This document shows, in pieces, positions 1-11,808 of a DNA stretch of 64,000 bases. Numbering within the stretch: position 1 is the stretch's first letter; the number at the start of each line of letters is the position of its first letter. The stretch lies in NCBI RefSeq assembly GCF_037975245.1, contig NC_092583.1, forward strand, positions 16,041,264-16,105,263, given 5' to 3'. The notes beneath the pieces were generated by a model, which worked only from the letters and a program-made list of their open reading frames with translations, searched no databases and was not told the DNA's origin. The position numbers and the translations under genes are program-made. Source of the DNA: Apostichopus japonicus. Taxonomy: Eukaryota; Echinodermata; Holothuroidea; Aspidochirotida; Stichopodidae.

Positions 1-1653
1 TTTGCAATAGACTGCCGAAGAAATCTGTGCTAATGTGTATTGATAAAAAATAGGTTTTCAGTACATGCATCCTTGGTTAAATTATATATGTTATCGATAC
101 TATCGGCTATATGATAATATGTCTTAAGAAAATATCTCCCCATTTGGTTCCCTTTGTAATGGGCCTTACTTTATCATGTAAGTTTCAAAGATTTCATAAT
201 ACTAATGCAGAGTACCGTATATTAGGATCCATTGTCCCTATGACATATTATATACGTTTGCAGTGTAATTTTCAATAACTAATCGCAGCTGGCCTAAACG
301 ATTTTCAGAATGCTCATACATGACATCAAATAAGCACATTAAAAATGTCACGAATATTACTTGAACAACAATATTGACGGGAAAAATGTTATACAATGTA
401 AACAGGAATGAATCCAGGAAATAGTATAGTGCGTGTGTGTGTACACCTCTCCCTCCCCTAGTTATTTTGGGGGGTGAACCCCACCCCTACCCCCACCCCC
501 GTACATTGGAGTCCAATTTCAAAGACCTCAGGGCCACATACCCTCTTGTTTTCAAAGCCTGGATAGATAGATAGATATTTATTCAGCCAATCATATAAAA
601 ATACAATGGAAATTGGTTGATAACAAGAGCTCAAAACATTAAAAATTGTAAACAGCAAATGAGACCTATAATAATGCACAGAGATATGAAAACGTTCCTT
701 TAAATTGTTAAGATGAACAAAATATAAAATGTACCTACAAAATATAAAAGAGTAAAAATATATATAAATGGATCCGTCCCCTGGTATATCATAGACATTG
801 AAAATATCTCTAGCATGGCTTTGAACCTTTTCATATTCAAAGACGGATATCTTACATTAACTATGTATCAATGTAACATTAATAATGTATCACTCTAGAT
901 GATAGATTATGTAAACTAGCTTCAATTACAAACGTATATACGTTTAGCCTTCAATGAACATATACACATTAACATTTCTGACTGAGGAGTATATGCATGA
1001 TTATTAGGTTACTGTGTATCACAAAAACCAAAAATATACCGTAAAGAAACTTTTCCATGCATAGATTGGGTCTTTCATACCAAATGTTGACATTGGTGCT
1101 TAAAGAAGTCAGACAGTAATTGTCTTGAAAACAACACATTTTTATACAATTTCTTTTTTTAAACAATTTATACAATTCAATAAAAGTTTTTTACACAATT
1201 TAAAAAAGAAAGAAAAGTAAATCAGCTTGATAAATAGATTTGAAGATTGATAAAATGTGTATTTACAATAACTCTATAACAAAGGCCGTATACTTCCAAT
1301 ATAATGATCTATTATGGGTACACTATTAGGTACACTTTACCCTGGTCGGATGATTATAGTATAAGTGTTACGCGCAGGAACTGCAGTGTCGTTAGTCAAT
1401 GAAAATAATTAGCTTATTCAACATAAGTTTATATATGTTTTCACTGGTATATGTTCGCGCATTATGATTGTGCAATATAGCTCCATGCAGATCGACTTAC
1501 AGTGCTGCATAAGAAATATCGCGGGCCGTAGTGTTATACATAGACATGTTCATAGATTGCCCATAAATCTTATATCCTGACAGACGCATATCTGTTAAAC
1601 AGACAGTCCTACACGCTGATACAGGGACACAAAGTGACATACAGAACACAATC
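1..1653. other. AT-rich sequence without recognised gene
   Basis: No conserved protein was seen on either strand. A GT-rich patch and a C/G-rich patch lie near 430-505. The part next to 1733 is presumably 3' UTR and downstream flank of the fucosyltransferase. Confidence 0.4.
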
Positions 1654-1659
1654 TTTAAT
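1654..1659 (-). promoter_or_regulatory. possible poly(A) signal of the fucosyltransferase
   Basis: ATTAAA reads on the minus strand about 75 bases past the fucosyltransferase stop codon. It is the common variant signal. No downstream element was checked, so this is a weak call. Confidence 0.25.
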
Positions 1660-1732
1660 TTAGAATAAAGGCAATAGTTATCATGATTTAAAAGATAGAA
1701 TTAAATTGTGTGATTTATAGATTAAAGTTATT

Positions 1733-3156
1733 TTAAGTTTCAAAATACTTGCCTGAACTAAACTGACGAATCCAAGACTGAGATCCACATGCAGTACATG
1801 ACCCACCCCACCATGACGTCATTGGGTCGAAATGATATGATGACGTCACTTGATTTCCGGTCGTTCTTCTTTCGCCTTCGATAAACTTTTCTGCCACTTT
1901 ACACACGGTTTGACAAGAGTAGACGAAATTGGGTTGAGGAACAGTTGTTATCGCCTTAGTGGAATCTAAATCTGGAAAGTTATTGACCGCCACAAAATTC
2001 TCTCTCCATTGGTGATAGGTATTGTACATTGTATCATTTGAATGCAACAACATTATATAATCGGCTAAGTCTTTGGCGCTTTGGAAATCATCTGCATAAA
2101 TGAAGGAGTTTGGTGGCGCGAGTCGTAAGTAATTTTCCTTAGGTGCCCCAATTACAATAGGGACCACGCCCCAAGTTAATGTCCGCCAAAATTTTTCCGT
2201 TATGTATTCTCCACAACAATTGTTTTCGAACGATAGGTAAAACTTATACTTCGAAATAGTTCGTCTACACTCTTCTTCGGTATTCGATGGACACTGTCTT
2301 TGTCTCGACCGACCGTACATATGAATATTCATAAATAAACTAAGATAGTTGACAAAGTCCTCCCTCCTCCATGAGTTAGAGCGATTTTTTCGAGCGCTCG
2401 ACATCCAAGCTACAAGCTGGTCCTTTCCTTTGGCCCAGTCTTGTTGACTATTTTCTACAGCGTTGTGCTGAGAAGCAAAATAACCGTATGGGATTGTAAT
2501 CGTTGAATTAGAATGATAAGTAATGGACATGTTGTACAGGGATGATGTAATCCCTACGGGCGGGAAAACACGGAGAATTCGTCTGACACATTCACGGGTA
2601 CCATATACCCACTGTTGTCGCGGATTGTGAATGGACCTTATCCGGTTCAACTCTCTCCATTGCTCTTGCGTTGCTCTTCTCCGGGAAACGTCTTGAGTAA
2701 ACATAATGACGTCATAATTTTTCACGTCGTCTGCTCGATATACAAGTTTCTTTGTGGCAGAAAAGGCGGTGGAACAATTGCAAACTTCTTTCGTTTTGGA
2801 AGGTTTGAACAGCTTACGGTACAACCACTTTGTTCGGAATCGTTCGTAAAAAGCAATTTCTACAGGATTTCCAAGATAGTCTCGCCCATTGATAAGGGTG
2901 CTGCTATCTCCCGTGGACTGGCTTACATTTCTAACGATGGTTAAGTTTGTTACTATCGCAACTGAAGTGTTCACGTGATCAGCTGAGAACGTATAGCAGT
3001 ATTGACATGATAATCAAACGCAAGGCTTCGTGTCGTTGAAAGTTCGGCAACCGTTCTAATCTTTGGTAAAGTTGAATCACTAGTCCAATAGAATCTCACT
3101 GTCGTAATAATTGTCACGACGCATGCACATGCAAATAAGGTTCTGAAACACGTCAT
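1733..3156 (-). CDS. alpha-1,3-fucosyltransferase (GT10), single exon, frame broken in the stem
   Basis: GT10 fucosyltransferases are type II Golgi membrane proteins that move fucose from GDP-fucose onto GlcNAc of glycans. The frame beginning with ATG at 3156-3154 gives a short cytosolic tail (MTCFR) and a hydrophobic anchor (LFACACVVTIITTVRFYW), then stops with TGA at 2973-2971. The catalytic part is open for 413 codons in another frame (2974 to 1733). It carries the GT10 signature YKFYLSFENN...YITEKFWR near residues 243-264 of that frame, followed by GVVPIVIGAP, and upstream NMSITYHSNS...IPYG. Several N-X-S/T sites are visible. Total length, about 470 residues, suits the family. The frames overlap only between about 3016 and 2971, too short for an intron, so a one- or two-base indel, an assembly error or a young pseudogene is likely. 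The catalytic frame has no ATG before its 91st codon. Family call is firm; whether the gene works is open. Confidence 0.85.
2971..3156 (-). CDS. N-terminal signal-anchor part of the fucosyltransferase
   Basis: This frame encodes the cytosolic tail, the transmembrane anchor and the start of the stem. An earlier in-frame start at 3198 would add fourteen residues (MLLLYSFCFDRLFI). I prefer the ATG at 3156 because it gives the usual short basic tail directly before the anchor. The frame ends at a TGA that overlaps the start of the catalytic frame. Confidence 0.65.
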   Translation of the reverse strand: MTCFRTLFACACVVTIITTVRFYWTSDSTLPKIRTVAELSTTRSLAFDYHVNTAIRSQLIT

Positions 3157-4407
3157 AATGAATAGCCTATCAAAACAAAAAGAGTAAAGCAGTAACATAA
3201 ACTGAACGAGCTTTTCTTTTAATTATTCATGAAATAAACACTCAGAAATGTCATAGCGCATTCGATATATAATAAACTGTTATATAATGTGAGGCGGGAT
3301 TTTGCAGTTATATATGTTGACTTAAAATAATGTTTTATAGATACTGCAGCTATAATTTTGACAATGTTTCATGTCGGTCCTAAGTAAAAAAATATATATA
3401 TAAACATGCATTGGCATGTTTGGAAAGTAAAAGATGTAACGGGAATTATATATTCGGAAGGGGTCGGTGTCCCGGTAATTCGAAACTGTACATGGTAAAT
3501 ATGACCACGCGTCGCGCTATTTAACTTTACCATTTTCTCTTAGCTTATAATGTAGACCGGAGTTCATATATGTTGAGCGGAGACCGGTTTAGGCAAAGGG
3601 GAATGTGAAATTATTTGTGACCACCGAAATTCAGACATGAATCCGGGTGGGCCAGGCTTACTTAGTATAGTAGAAAACCTAAACGGCAATTAGAAAGAGT
3701 TCTGTATATAATAAGTTAATAGCATACAGGCGCGTATCCAGGATTTTCGAACCCGGGGGGCGCGAATTACTATCTAAGCGGAGCGCCACCATCGGTTGGC
3801 GCGGAGCGTACAAGAAAATTTTTGGTTTTGATACCCCCCAGATCACCGGAAATGGCACTTCTCGGGCTTGAAAATGACCAACCAGATGTACACTTTTGCC
3901 TGAGAACCAAGTATTTCCCAAAAGTTTTTTTTCCATCCATAACCTTTTTGAAGATTGTCACCAGTCACACATCATGTTCAACCTCATTGCATGTCCTATG
4001 GATCATTGCTTTTGTAGGTGATTCTACGTCACGGCCCACAATATCCGAAAGCCCCACTTTTCAAGGTTTTAAGCCCATTATTTGTTGAGAATTTGAAAAT
4101 TCACATTTCTCGTGAATAAATTCACTTCAAAACATACCCATAATGTTGCACAAAATTCAATCTATGGATAACCAATATAGAGAAACCTCCTGCAACCTCT
4201 AACAGACTGGTAAAAATTGCACGAGTAGAGGAAAGTATGATGAATAATGTTGGTCAGGAAATTTTCGAAAATTCAGACAGAGTTAATTTATTGGTGTAGA
4301 AATATTAAAACCTCTTATAATGGCTATTGTAAAACTTGGTTGAAGGAACAGAAAAATACCAGATATTTCCGATATCAGGTATATATATCGAAACCGAACA
4401 CTACACA

Positions 4408-4842
4408 CATAGGCGTAGGTCCCATAGGAGGCGGGGGCTGCAGCCCCCCCCCCCCCCCCGCAACCATTTTTTTTTCGGACACCTACTGAAAGAAAAATAA
4501 ATAGCAATGAATAGCTTAAAAATTATCTCCGTGGTAATTAAAATAAAGTTCTAAGCTTGGCCGACATTACTACTGTAAAAGAGAGTTTTGACATAAATGG
4601 ATCCGTATGCTTTTTCTCCATCTACATAAGATATTTCGTTGTTTACATTAGCATTTGGCGGTATACTGTGCAACTTTCACGTACCGTGCGGTACACGATG
4701 CCATGCAATATAATGACCGATGTTTGCTTATATGATATTGGCATCGATACGTTGAACGCGTGCTTTGCGCGCGAAAAATTTTGGCTTTTTTTTCGGGCAA
4801 GTCATTACAGCCCCCAAATCCAATTGGGCTCCTACGCCTTTG
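4408..4842 (+). mobile_element. hAT-like MITE nested in the copy 1 transposon
   Basis: The left end reads CATAGGCGTAGGTCCCA; the right end, reversed, reads CAAAGGCGTAGGAGCCCA. Flanks are ACTACACA (4400-4407) and ACTACATA (4843-4850), an 8-bp duplication with one mismatch. A C run of more than ten bases sits near the left end. A shortened relative lies at 57627-58310 in the second copy of the host element, so this insertion predates the spread of the host. A diverged relative is at 15750-16084. Confidence 0.72.
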
Positions 4843-5488
4843 ACTACATACATAGACAGTTTTTGAGGCTGTTCATCGTGGAAAATGCATTTCAATGCTC
4901 ACTGATATGATGTTATATCTGCTCTTTGCTTTACAAATTCGAACAGGCGTGTAGCGAGTAATTGCCTGTAGGCAAACTATCTAAGCGAAGCGCCACCATG
5001 AGTTGGCGCGAAGCGTATACAAGAAAAATTTTGGCCGAAAATGCCTCCCAGATCGCTGGAAATGACACTTCCCAGGCCTTGTAAGTTGCACCTAAGCATT
5101 GTCTATTTTGAAATTACTAGCGATGTCATAAAGAAAATTTGCTCGGGGGGGGGGGCGGTCGCCCCCTTCCCGAAATGTTCCCCTACGACTCGGTCGAGTT
5201 CAAGACCAGCCACAGTTGGTTCCATATAGCACAATTCTACAATTGTTTAAGGCGTCCATACACACACACGCGTTATGATAGACCATACATAGTATTTATA
5301 TAGATACATTAGTGAGAGAGGAAAAATGGAAACGTCAAAAATGGAGTTGTCGATGTAAGGGGTAGGGTGAGGCGCACACCCCTTCCGTAATCCTTGATCT
5401 GTCACTGGCTACCTGTGTATATAATAGGGATCAGCGCTTTAACTATGACTGTTCCTCTTTCTCTTCCCGAGGTCTTGGCTATCTTCTA

Positions 5489-5625
5489 CTCCCTCCTTTC
5501 TCCTTTTTCCCTCTTTTTTTTCTTTTTCTTTTCCCTTCCTTCCTCTCCTCCTTTTCTTTTTTCCCCCTCCTTTTCCCTTTTTTCTTCTCTTTTTTTCTCT
5601 CCTCTTTTCCTTACCCGGGGGGCGC
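5489..5625 (+). repeat. pyrimidine-rich tract in the transposon right arm
   Basis: About 130 bases of almost pure C and T, followed by a CCCGGGG and GCGCGCGC block just inside the right terminal repeat. The other copy has the same tract at about 58960-59120, so it belongs to the element. The open frames across it are composition artefacts. Confidence 0.7.
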
Positions 5626-5944
5626 GCGCCCCCAACGCCCCCCCTGGATACGCACCTGGCATACTCTGAACAAAAATTGACATAAATGCAAAGCTATAGT
5701 TTCATCATGCATGGCTAAGACATGCATGCAATTGAGATTAATTATAAAAATGAGCATCAAAGAGGGAAATGTTGTGTACCCAAATGTAATCTACTGATAT
5801 TCGATAAGCTTTTTTTTTCTCGATAATCTTTGTTTTAGAAAGCCTTAGCAGGGATAAGACATATCCTATTCTAACCCTTCTGTACAAAAAAAAAAATCCG
5901 TGAATATCATACTCTATATTATATGTTCAGCATTATACTCCAAA

Positions 5945-6092
5945 GAGTGTGAATCGGTTTGATAATGGACCCCCCTCCCTCCCCTCCTCCCTTTTTTTGT
6001 GTCTAAGTTTGGTACTTTTATATTATTTCCATTGCCGAGCTTCTGACATATTCGTGAAATGGCTCTATTAGTAAACCGATTTAACCACACTC
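5945..6092. repeat. small foldback sequence, possible MITE
   Basis: AGTGTGAATCGGTTT near 5945 is matched in reverse by a close copy ending near 6092 (AGTGTGGTTAAATCGGTTT on the other strand). No target duplication is clear. A short decayed inverted-repeat element is the best guess. Confidence 0.35.
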
Positions 6093-6099
6093 ACATATA

Positions 6100-7480
6100 T
6101 ACTCTCAGGCAATAACAACGTGCACTGTGTAGATATTAATTCTATATGAAAAGCATATAGCCCGATACACCTCCGCCGATTATCGATTAAGTATGTTTCT
6201 CTCTCCACCTCTCTCTCTCTCTCGCTTTCTCTCTTCTAAATATTTTTTATTTCCATTTTATCCGTGTGTTTTTTCCTCCCTTCTTTTCACTTTATAGTTT
6301 TATCGAGATGTGTATGTTATGTTATTTAATCATTTCATCTCAAAGTTCTGCTAATATATACGTTCGAGTTACCGTACGCTCTCCATTATTATTATCATTA
6401 TATCTTTAAATAGAGACATATCAAATCAATAGCCGTTCACAATTTATAGTCTTTAAAATCTATAATTGCTGGGAAATTGGGGAAAGTTGAAACTCAAAAT
6501 GTGATTGCTATAAACCATTATAATTATTATTGTCACAATACAGAATCCGTGACTCATTTTCAGAGTGGAAATATAACTAGCTTTTTAACATGTGGGATTT
6601 TCAGACCTCCGTTACTAAGAACATTATGCATTGTTTGGTTTTGTTGTTTTTGTTCTTTCGCTTAACTTTATTAGGATTTCCCGCCGAAATGAAATTTAAA
6701 AATACGACTTCCTGAATGAAATTTTCAGGTGGGTCAGGAAAAGACTTGAAAGAATGACAACAGACTGACCGGAATTTATAGGGAAGGCTGAGTAAGGCAC
6801 CATTCAGTCACCTTTATACGGACAAGGCAGCTTTTAGAGATTAAACAATAATGTCCGATCTACAATGAACATTGTTAGCTGACTAGGAGAAAGTCTTACA
6901 CGATGGATTCCTTTCTCCCCAAATGGTAACTAAATTGTACTCTCGAATGATGGATAGACAGGCATGTCTAGCCTAGTGTCATCTCTAGCCTTGTGTCCTG
7001 GGTACTCCCTCCCCCCCCCCCCCCTCCCCGTATTTAACCGATATCTATAGGTTTTATAAAAAAAAAAAGTTAAAGGCCAGATTTCGTCTCTCAAACGACA
7101 AAGTATTTTTAATTTCAAGTGGTGCTGAAATGGGTACACACAGCGTATACACTACAGTGTGTACAATATCGTATACGCATATCGGCTATCGAAACAAGTT
7201 TTCGGCAACGGTTTTCCGAGCATGGTAGTCCAATAACCGCGCATGGGCAGTGGATTAATTGTACGCCTCTTACCAAAAATCACGATATCTGGCCATTAAA
7301 ATCCCCGCCACAGACAGCATCGAGTACAATGAAAGCCTTGGAGCTGAGTATACAGACATTTGATGATACATAATTCGGTCCATACACATTGAGGATGGTG
7401 AGAATAGCTATAGTATCACAAGAGTAAATGTCTTAAAGTATGACTGTATCTTCTATAATATCAAGATTATATATGTAAGC
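6100..7480. other. no recognised gene
   Basis: Contains a CT-rich microsatellite near 6200-6235 and a run of about fourteen C near 7012-7025. Open frames here are short and match no family I know. Confidence 0.4.
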
Positions 7481-7850
7481 TTGAAAGGGTGTGAAGACTC
7501 GCGCAAAAAGAAACGTCTAATGCCGGTAATCTGACCTAGTTTCGAATGAGGTGTAACAGAAGTGTTAGAAACCACTATCGATCCCAGAAAATACACACAC
7601 AGCTTGCTACCGTCGGTAATTAGACACTAGTGTACTTTCAGTACATACAGCTGCAGTCAATACCCACAGCACAGTGCATAGACGATACAGCGATGGACAT
7701 CTCAGGTCCAGCTAAAGATAACAAGGTATCACCTTTCATTACTGTCTGCATTTTGTAGCGACACGAACAAAACGTCACTTGCAAGCAATAGAAAGTTAAC
7801 TTTTTCAGATGGCCGCACGCGGTTTGAGGCGAGTCTTCAATGCCTTTAAA
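7481..7850 (+). mobile_element. TTAA-flanked MITE family A, copy 1
   Basis: The left end reads AAAGGGTGTGAAGACTCG and the right end, reversed, AAAGGCATTGAAGACTCG. The flank is degenerate TTGA on the left and TTAA on the right. The 370-bp body recurs at 33722, 36434 and 48674. A TTAA duplication is typical of piggyBac and Kolobok type transposons, so this is a non-autonomous relative of one of those. It encodes nothing. Confidence 0.75.
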
Positions 7851-8589
7851 ATAAAGGACCTGAAAAAAACTATAGGACAACAAAGGACCACAACGACCCT
7901 GCTAGAGTTATAGTTCCATGTAAGAACGCAATGTTCCTATACTACTCCACTCATTGCTGCAATAAGAATAATTGTCTGATAAGGAATTAGATAGTCTCTT
8001 GAATAAGTGCGATGTGAAAATGATTTATATGAAAGTATAACAAACTAATAACAACCTATTACGATCATTCCTTATAATATCCCTTACATTTAAAGAACAA
8101 GTTTTTTGTTATAGTTTTTCTGATATTATTCGAACCCGGGATTGATGTATTGTAAATAAAGGTGATAGGTATTTAAAGTAACGCATTATAACAGAAATTT
8201 GACTATTTAAAGGTAAACATGTGATATGAAATATTGTGTCATTAACTTCAAAATGGATAGAAATGAAAGGATAAGATGAAGACAAAACAAGGAAAAGAGG
8301 AAAGGACAATTATACAAAACAAATTAAGTGATATATAAAGTTACCAAATTAAGTTATGTTGCTAGTAGTCTTCGGTGCAAGTATGGCTATAAGTTTAGCA
8401 AACCGAATAGAGAACAAACAGTTGCAATCGCTCTCTAGGAAAGAATCCGTTATTAATATTTTTCGTCAAAAGTGTATAAGCTACTCCCGCTCGCTGTCAG
8501 CCATTTACCCGCTGAAACCGTAATTTTACGGTCTTTTTGGTTTCGATGAATATCGTAACCTTTGCATTCATGATGGCGTATGTGTGTAG

Positions 8590-8632
8590 GTGCGTGTGTG
8601 TGTGTATGTGGGGGGCATGTGTGTGCGTTTGT
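8590..8632 (+). repeat. TG-rich microsatellite
   Basis: Imperfect GTGTGTG runs broken by a short G run. It sits just before the tandem array that starts near 8640. Confidence 0.6.
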
Positions 8633-8639
8633 GGCGCCC

Positions 8640-9600
8640 AGCTTGTAAACACGATATCTCAAGAAGGGAAATTATTTTCTGTGGAGGTCAAAGGTCATTT
8701 AGGGTCACCTGTGTCAAATTGTGAAAACGTTGTAAACACAATAGCTCAAGAAATCAAGCTTGGGCAGATCTCATATTTACTGTGTAGAAGTACCAGTATT
8801 GTTTTCTGTGGAGGTCAAAAGTCATTTCGGGTCACCAGGGGTCGAATTGTGAATACATTGTAAACCCGATATCTCAAGAAGGGAAGCATGAGCAGACCTC
8901 ATATTTAAAGTTTAGACGTACCCCATTGAGTAAAACAAGCCTATTGTGTTTGGTGGAGGTCAAAGGTCCTTTGGGGTCACCAGAGGTCAAATTTGGAAAA
9001 CCTTGTAAACGCGATATCTCAAGAAGGGAAGGTCGAACTAATTCATATTTAGTGTGTAGACGTACCACATTGAGTACAGGAAGCCTAATGTTTTAGGTGT
9101 AGGTCAAGGGTCATTTGTGGACAACAGGTCAAATCGTGACAACCTTGTAAACATGCTATTGCAAGAAAGGACATATCTCTTATTTGGTTTTTAGTTGTAC
9201 CATATTAATTTTTAAGGGGCCTATTATTGCTTTTGGTGGAGGTCAAAGGTCATTTGAAGTCAGCAAATGCCAAACATTTACTTCACTCCCCTCTTACCTG
9301 TCTCTCCACACTAACACATCTTCCTAAACATAATATCGTAAGGGAAGCTTGGACAGATCGCATATTTGGTATGTAATTGTACCACATTGAGTACAAGAAG
9401 CCTTAATGTTGATGGCGGACGTCAATGGTCGTTTGAGTTCACCAGGGCTCAGATTGTGAAGCCATGTTTAACACAATATTTCAACAAGGACTGATGTCAA
9501 ATTTAGTATGTTGATGTATCTATCACATTAAATACAAGAAGCTTGTTGTTGAGGTCAATGGTCATTTCAGGACAGCCTGTGTCATTGTGAATTTATTGTT
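8640..9600 (+). repeat. decayed tandem array, period about 145-180 bp
   Basis: Six to seven units share the order: a phrase close to TGTAAACNCGATATCTCAAG, then AAGGGAAG, then CATATTTA, then ACCACATTGAGTAC, then GAGGTCAAAGGTCATTTG, then GGTCACCAG. The GTCAAAGGTCA phrase recurs near 8683, 8813, 8956, 9100, 9239, 9420 and 9554. Units diverge more towards the right. The open frames across it are not conserved proteins. Confidence 0.75.
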
Positions 9601-11540
9601 TGTCACATCACACTGCTTTTCACTGTATTACTAATATCATGTATGTTGTACACCCTCACTATACATTACGTCAGATTCATGCAGAAAATAGCTAAATGTT
9701 ACATAATCGAAACCACTATGCATTTTTGTATTCTGGTTTAATACAACTCGAAAACTCCCTTCACACACTTTCGTTTCTCGTTTAAATCCACTAACTAGTG
9801 TAAAAATATTCAACTATGGAAGATGGCTTGGATATTCCAGGTTTGAACAAGCATTACGAATAACGATGGTTTTAATCTGAAAATGTGATACTTTAACTGA
9901 AAGATCAGTGCCGACTTCTATTCGGATAACCTTACCAATCTCGATGTGCTGGTACAATACCGCTGTCGTCAATACAAATCGAGTTAGTAACATTACTCGC
10001 GATATCCACACAATTTCCTCCTTACTACTTCTGGGTATACTAACTGTGATACTTTGTTTGTTAGCCTATATATATATATATATGTATACCTCCGATCAAC
10101 ACTATGTCATATTTATATCTACAGCTATCAATGAAGCGACCAAAACTAACTACAAAATATATAACGTAGCTTATACCTTTATATATATATATATATTATT
10201 AAATTATTCAACGTACTTTCTAAAACTTACCCTGATTAAAATCATTCAATGCCGGGAATTATACGGTTCTGTTGGTTTCCAGGTTGATATATTTTACGTC
10301 CGGTTGTGACTTAAGACCAACGTTCAATCTATATGTCTTATGTTTCTTGTTCACGCGACGTAGACGATAAACCTACAATAAATATGTAAATTTGTGTGGT
10401 CCATAGTTTAAATTACGATGTAACGTAACGTTATATCTCTATGGCGGTACTATATGGCATATACACAGTATACTTAATCCGTGTTCGTTGGATTTCCCTG
10501 CCGTTGCGTATTTAGTATGTCTTCTTTTCTCTGGTAATCATTCAACCGCGTCGAGTATAATAATAGATCTAACCTCATACCAAATGGCTTGAATAGCGGT
10601 AGGAAATGTTAAATGCAGCAAATTTGAGACTCCTTCAGTAATATTACGTCATCGTTAGGTAGTCCATTCAACTGTCTATTCATCCGCCTTTACCAGTTGA
10701 ATTCCAAGCGTATAAACTCCTTCTTGTTTTGTAAAAAAAAATGGGATCTCAGAGCCATGAACTTCAGAGGAAGGATAAAGGATTATAACAAGGAAGAGGT
10801 AACCCATGGGGTCGTTGAAGTCGACTCCCATTTAGGGGGCCTGGAGACTGCCACCGATTTTCCTTTGCATTTTTTAGACATAAAAATAATGCATTCCGAG
10901 GTATATATTTATAGGCCAGAAATAAGGTTCATAATTATGTCTATAGACGTAAGGTTCTGCTAGCAATTTGTTTTCATGTGTTGTGTGTGTGTGTGGGGTT
11001 GACACGACAGGGGGCTTACAACCCCCAACCCTCCCTCCCCTTGATCCACGCAATTTTTGCAATGCTTAATTTAAAAATGCCATCTATTGAAATGTTCTAG
11101 AGAGTAAAGCAGTCTAAGCCATTGCACCTGCTATGTTATGTAAGAGGCAATTACTTTCAAAATGCCATCTATTGTTTGCCCAACCATTCTGTTTTTTGAT
11201 ATGCAAAATTAGCATGTATTGTATTGAGTTACAGAATATGTGTATTTAGAGACAGTGGTCAGTTGTAAACTGTTCTTCAGAGAGAAAGGTTGAGTGAGAA
11301 ATAAATATAAGACAGAACACAACTTGTAAAAGACTGAGAAAAAGAGATAGAGAGATGAGCAACGAAAATAAAAAAGAGAACAAGCAAATTTCCGTTTGAG
11401 TTTAATTTTCACTATGTCCGGTGAACAAGGAGTATAATAAAAATGTTACAAGGCCCAGCCCACTAAGGTTCCAAAAGGCAAGAAACCCAAAAGAATACAA
11501 GGAAAACAGAGCATGTCTTAGCTAGAATGAAAGGAATGAG
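9601..11540. other. no recognised gene; TA microsatellites
   Basis: Short TA runs lie near 10064-10086 and 10178-10196, and a GT run near 10980-10997. The open frame at 10697-10963 is not one I recognise. Confidence 0.4.
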
Positions 11541-11808
11541 ATGAAATGGTTAAAGGAATGTCTGAAGGCCATTGGAGAATCCATTCAATCCTAGCTAAGT
11601 ATGATGTACAAACCCATTTGGAGAATCCATTCAATCCTAGATTTGCTCCCATATCACCAAAAGTTACACCCGGCATGGCCTGGAATGTGTGTGGGTCTCG
11701 TATGGGAACAATGAACATATGCCATCCGTGACACTGTCCATCTGGCATATATAGCTGGGCGTATATCACAGCATGGCTAGCTGACTTTCCCATGAAACCC
11801 GACCAGCA
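11518..11808 (-). pseudogene. ACOX3-like: acyl-CoA oxidase exon (FAD/acyl-CoA binding middle region), damaged 3' end
   Basis: Reading down from an acceptor at 11808, the frame gives CWSGFMGKSASHAVIYAQLY, then CHGWHMFIVPIRDP, AMPGVTFGDMG and LGLNG. This is the acyl-CoA oxidase core of peroxisomal beta-oxidation enzymes (family pattern GKTATHAVVFAQL...IRDP...MPGV..GDMG..LGQNGLDNG). After LGLNG the sequence is disrupted: a 46-bp tandem duplication (11569-11594 against 11613-11640, with one extra base) shifts the frame, and no good donor follows where one is expected. That is my main reason to call it broken. Confidence 0.75.

Larger units (their letters stand above)
3727..5658 (+). mobile_element. 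non-autonomous DNA transposon, CAGG(C/T)GCGTATCCAGG family, copy 1
   Basis: The left end reads CAGGCGCGTATCCAGG; the right end, on the other strand, reads CAGGTGCGTATCCAGG. The element is flanked by 5-bp direct repeats GCATA (3722-3726 and 5659-5663). A second copy at 56970-59162 has the same ends, the same interior order and its own 5-bp duplication, which confirms the borders. The interior holds two GCG-rich modules (about 3771 and 4976), a nested hAT-like miniature element and a pyrimidine tract before the right end. No transposase is encoded. A 5-bp duplication with CAGG ends might place it in a hAT subgroup, but I cannot assign it. Confidence 0.82.

Noticed and set aside
5394..5683. Frames across the pyrimidine tract (also 58853-59176)
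   Set aside because: Composition artefacts inside a transposon; the frames differ between copies and have no domain.
8537..8863. 108-codon frame with Cys-rich start
   Set aside because: It translates a TG microsatellite and the first units of the tandem array.
10697..10963. 88-codon frame as a gene
   Set aside because: Charged N-terminal half looks protein-like, but no domain, no splice partner and no repeat support were found.
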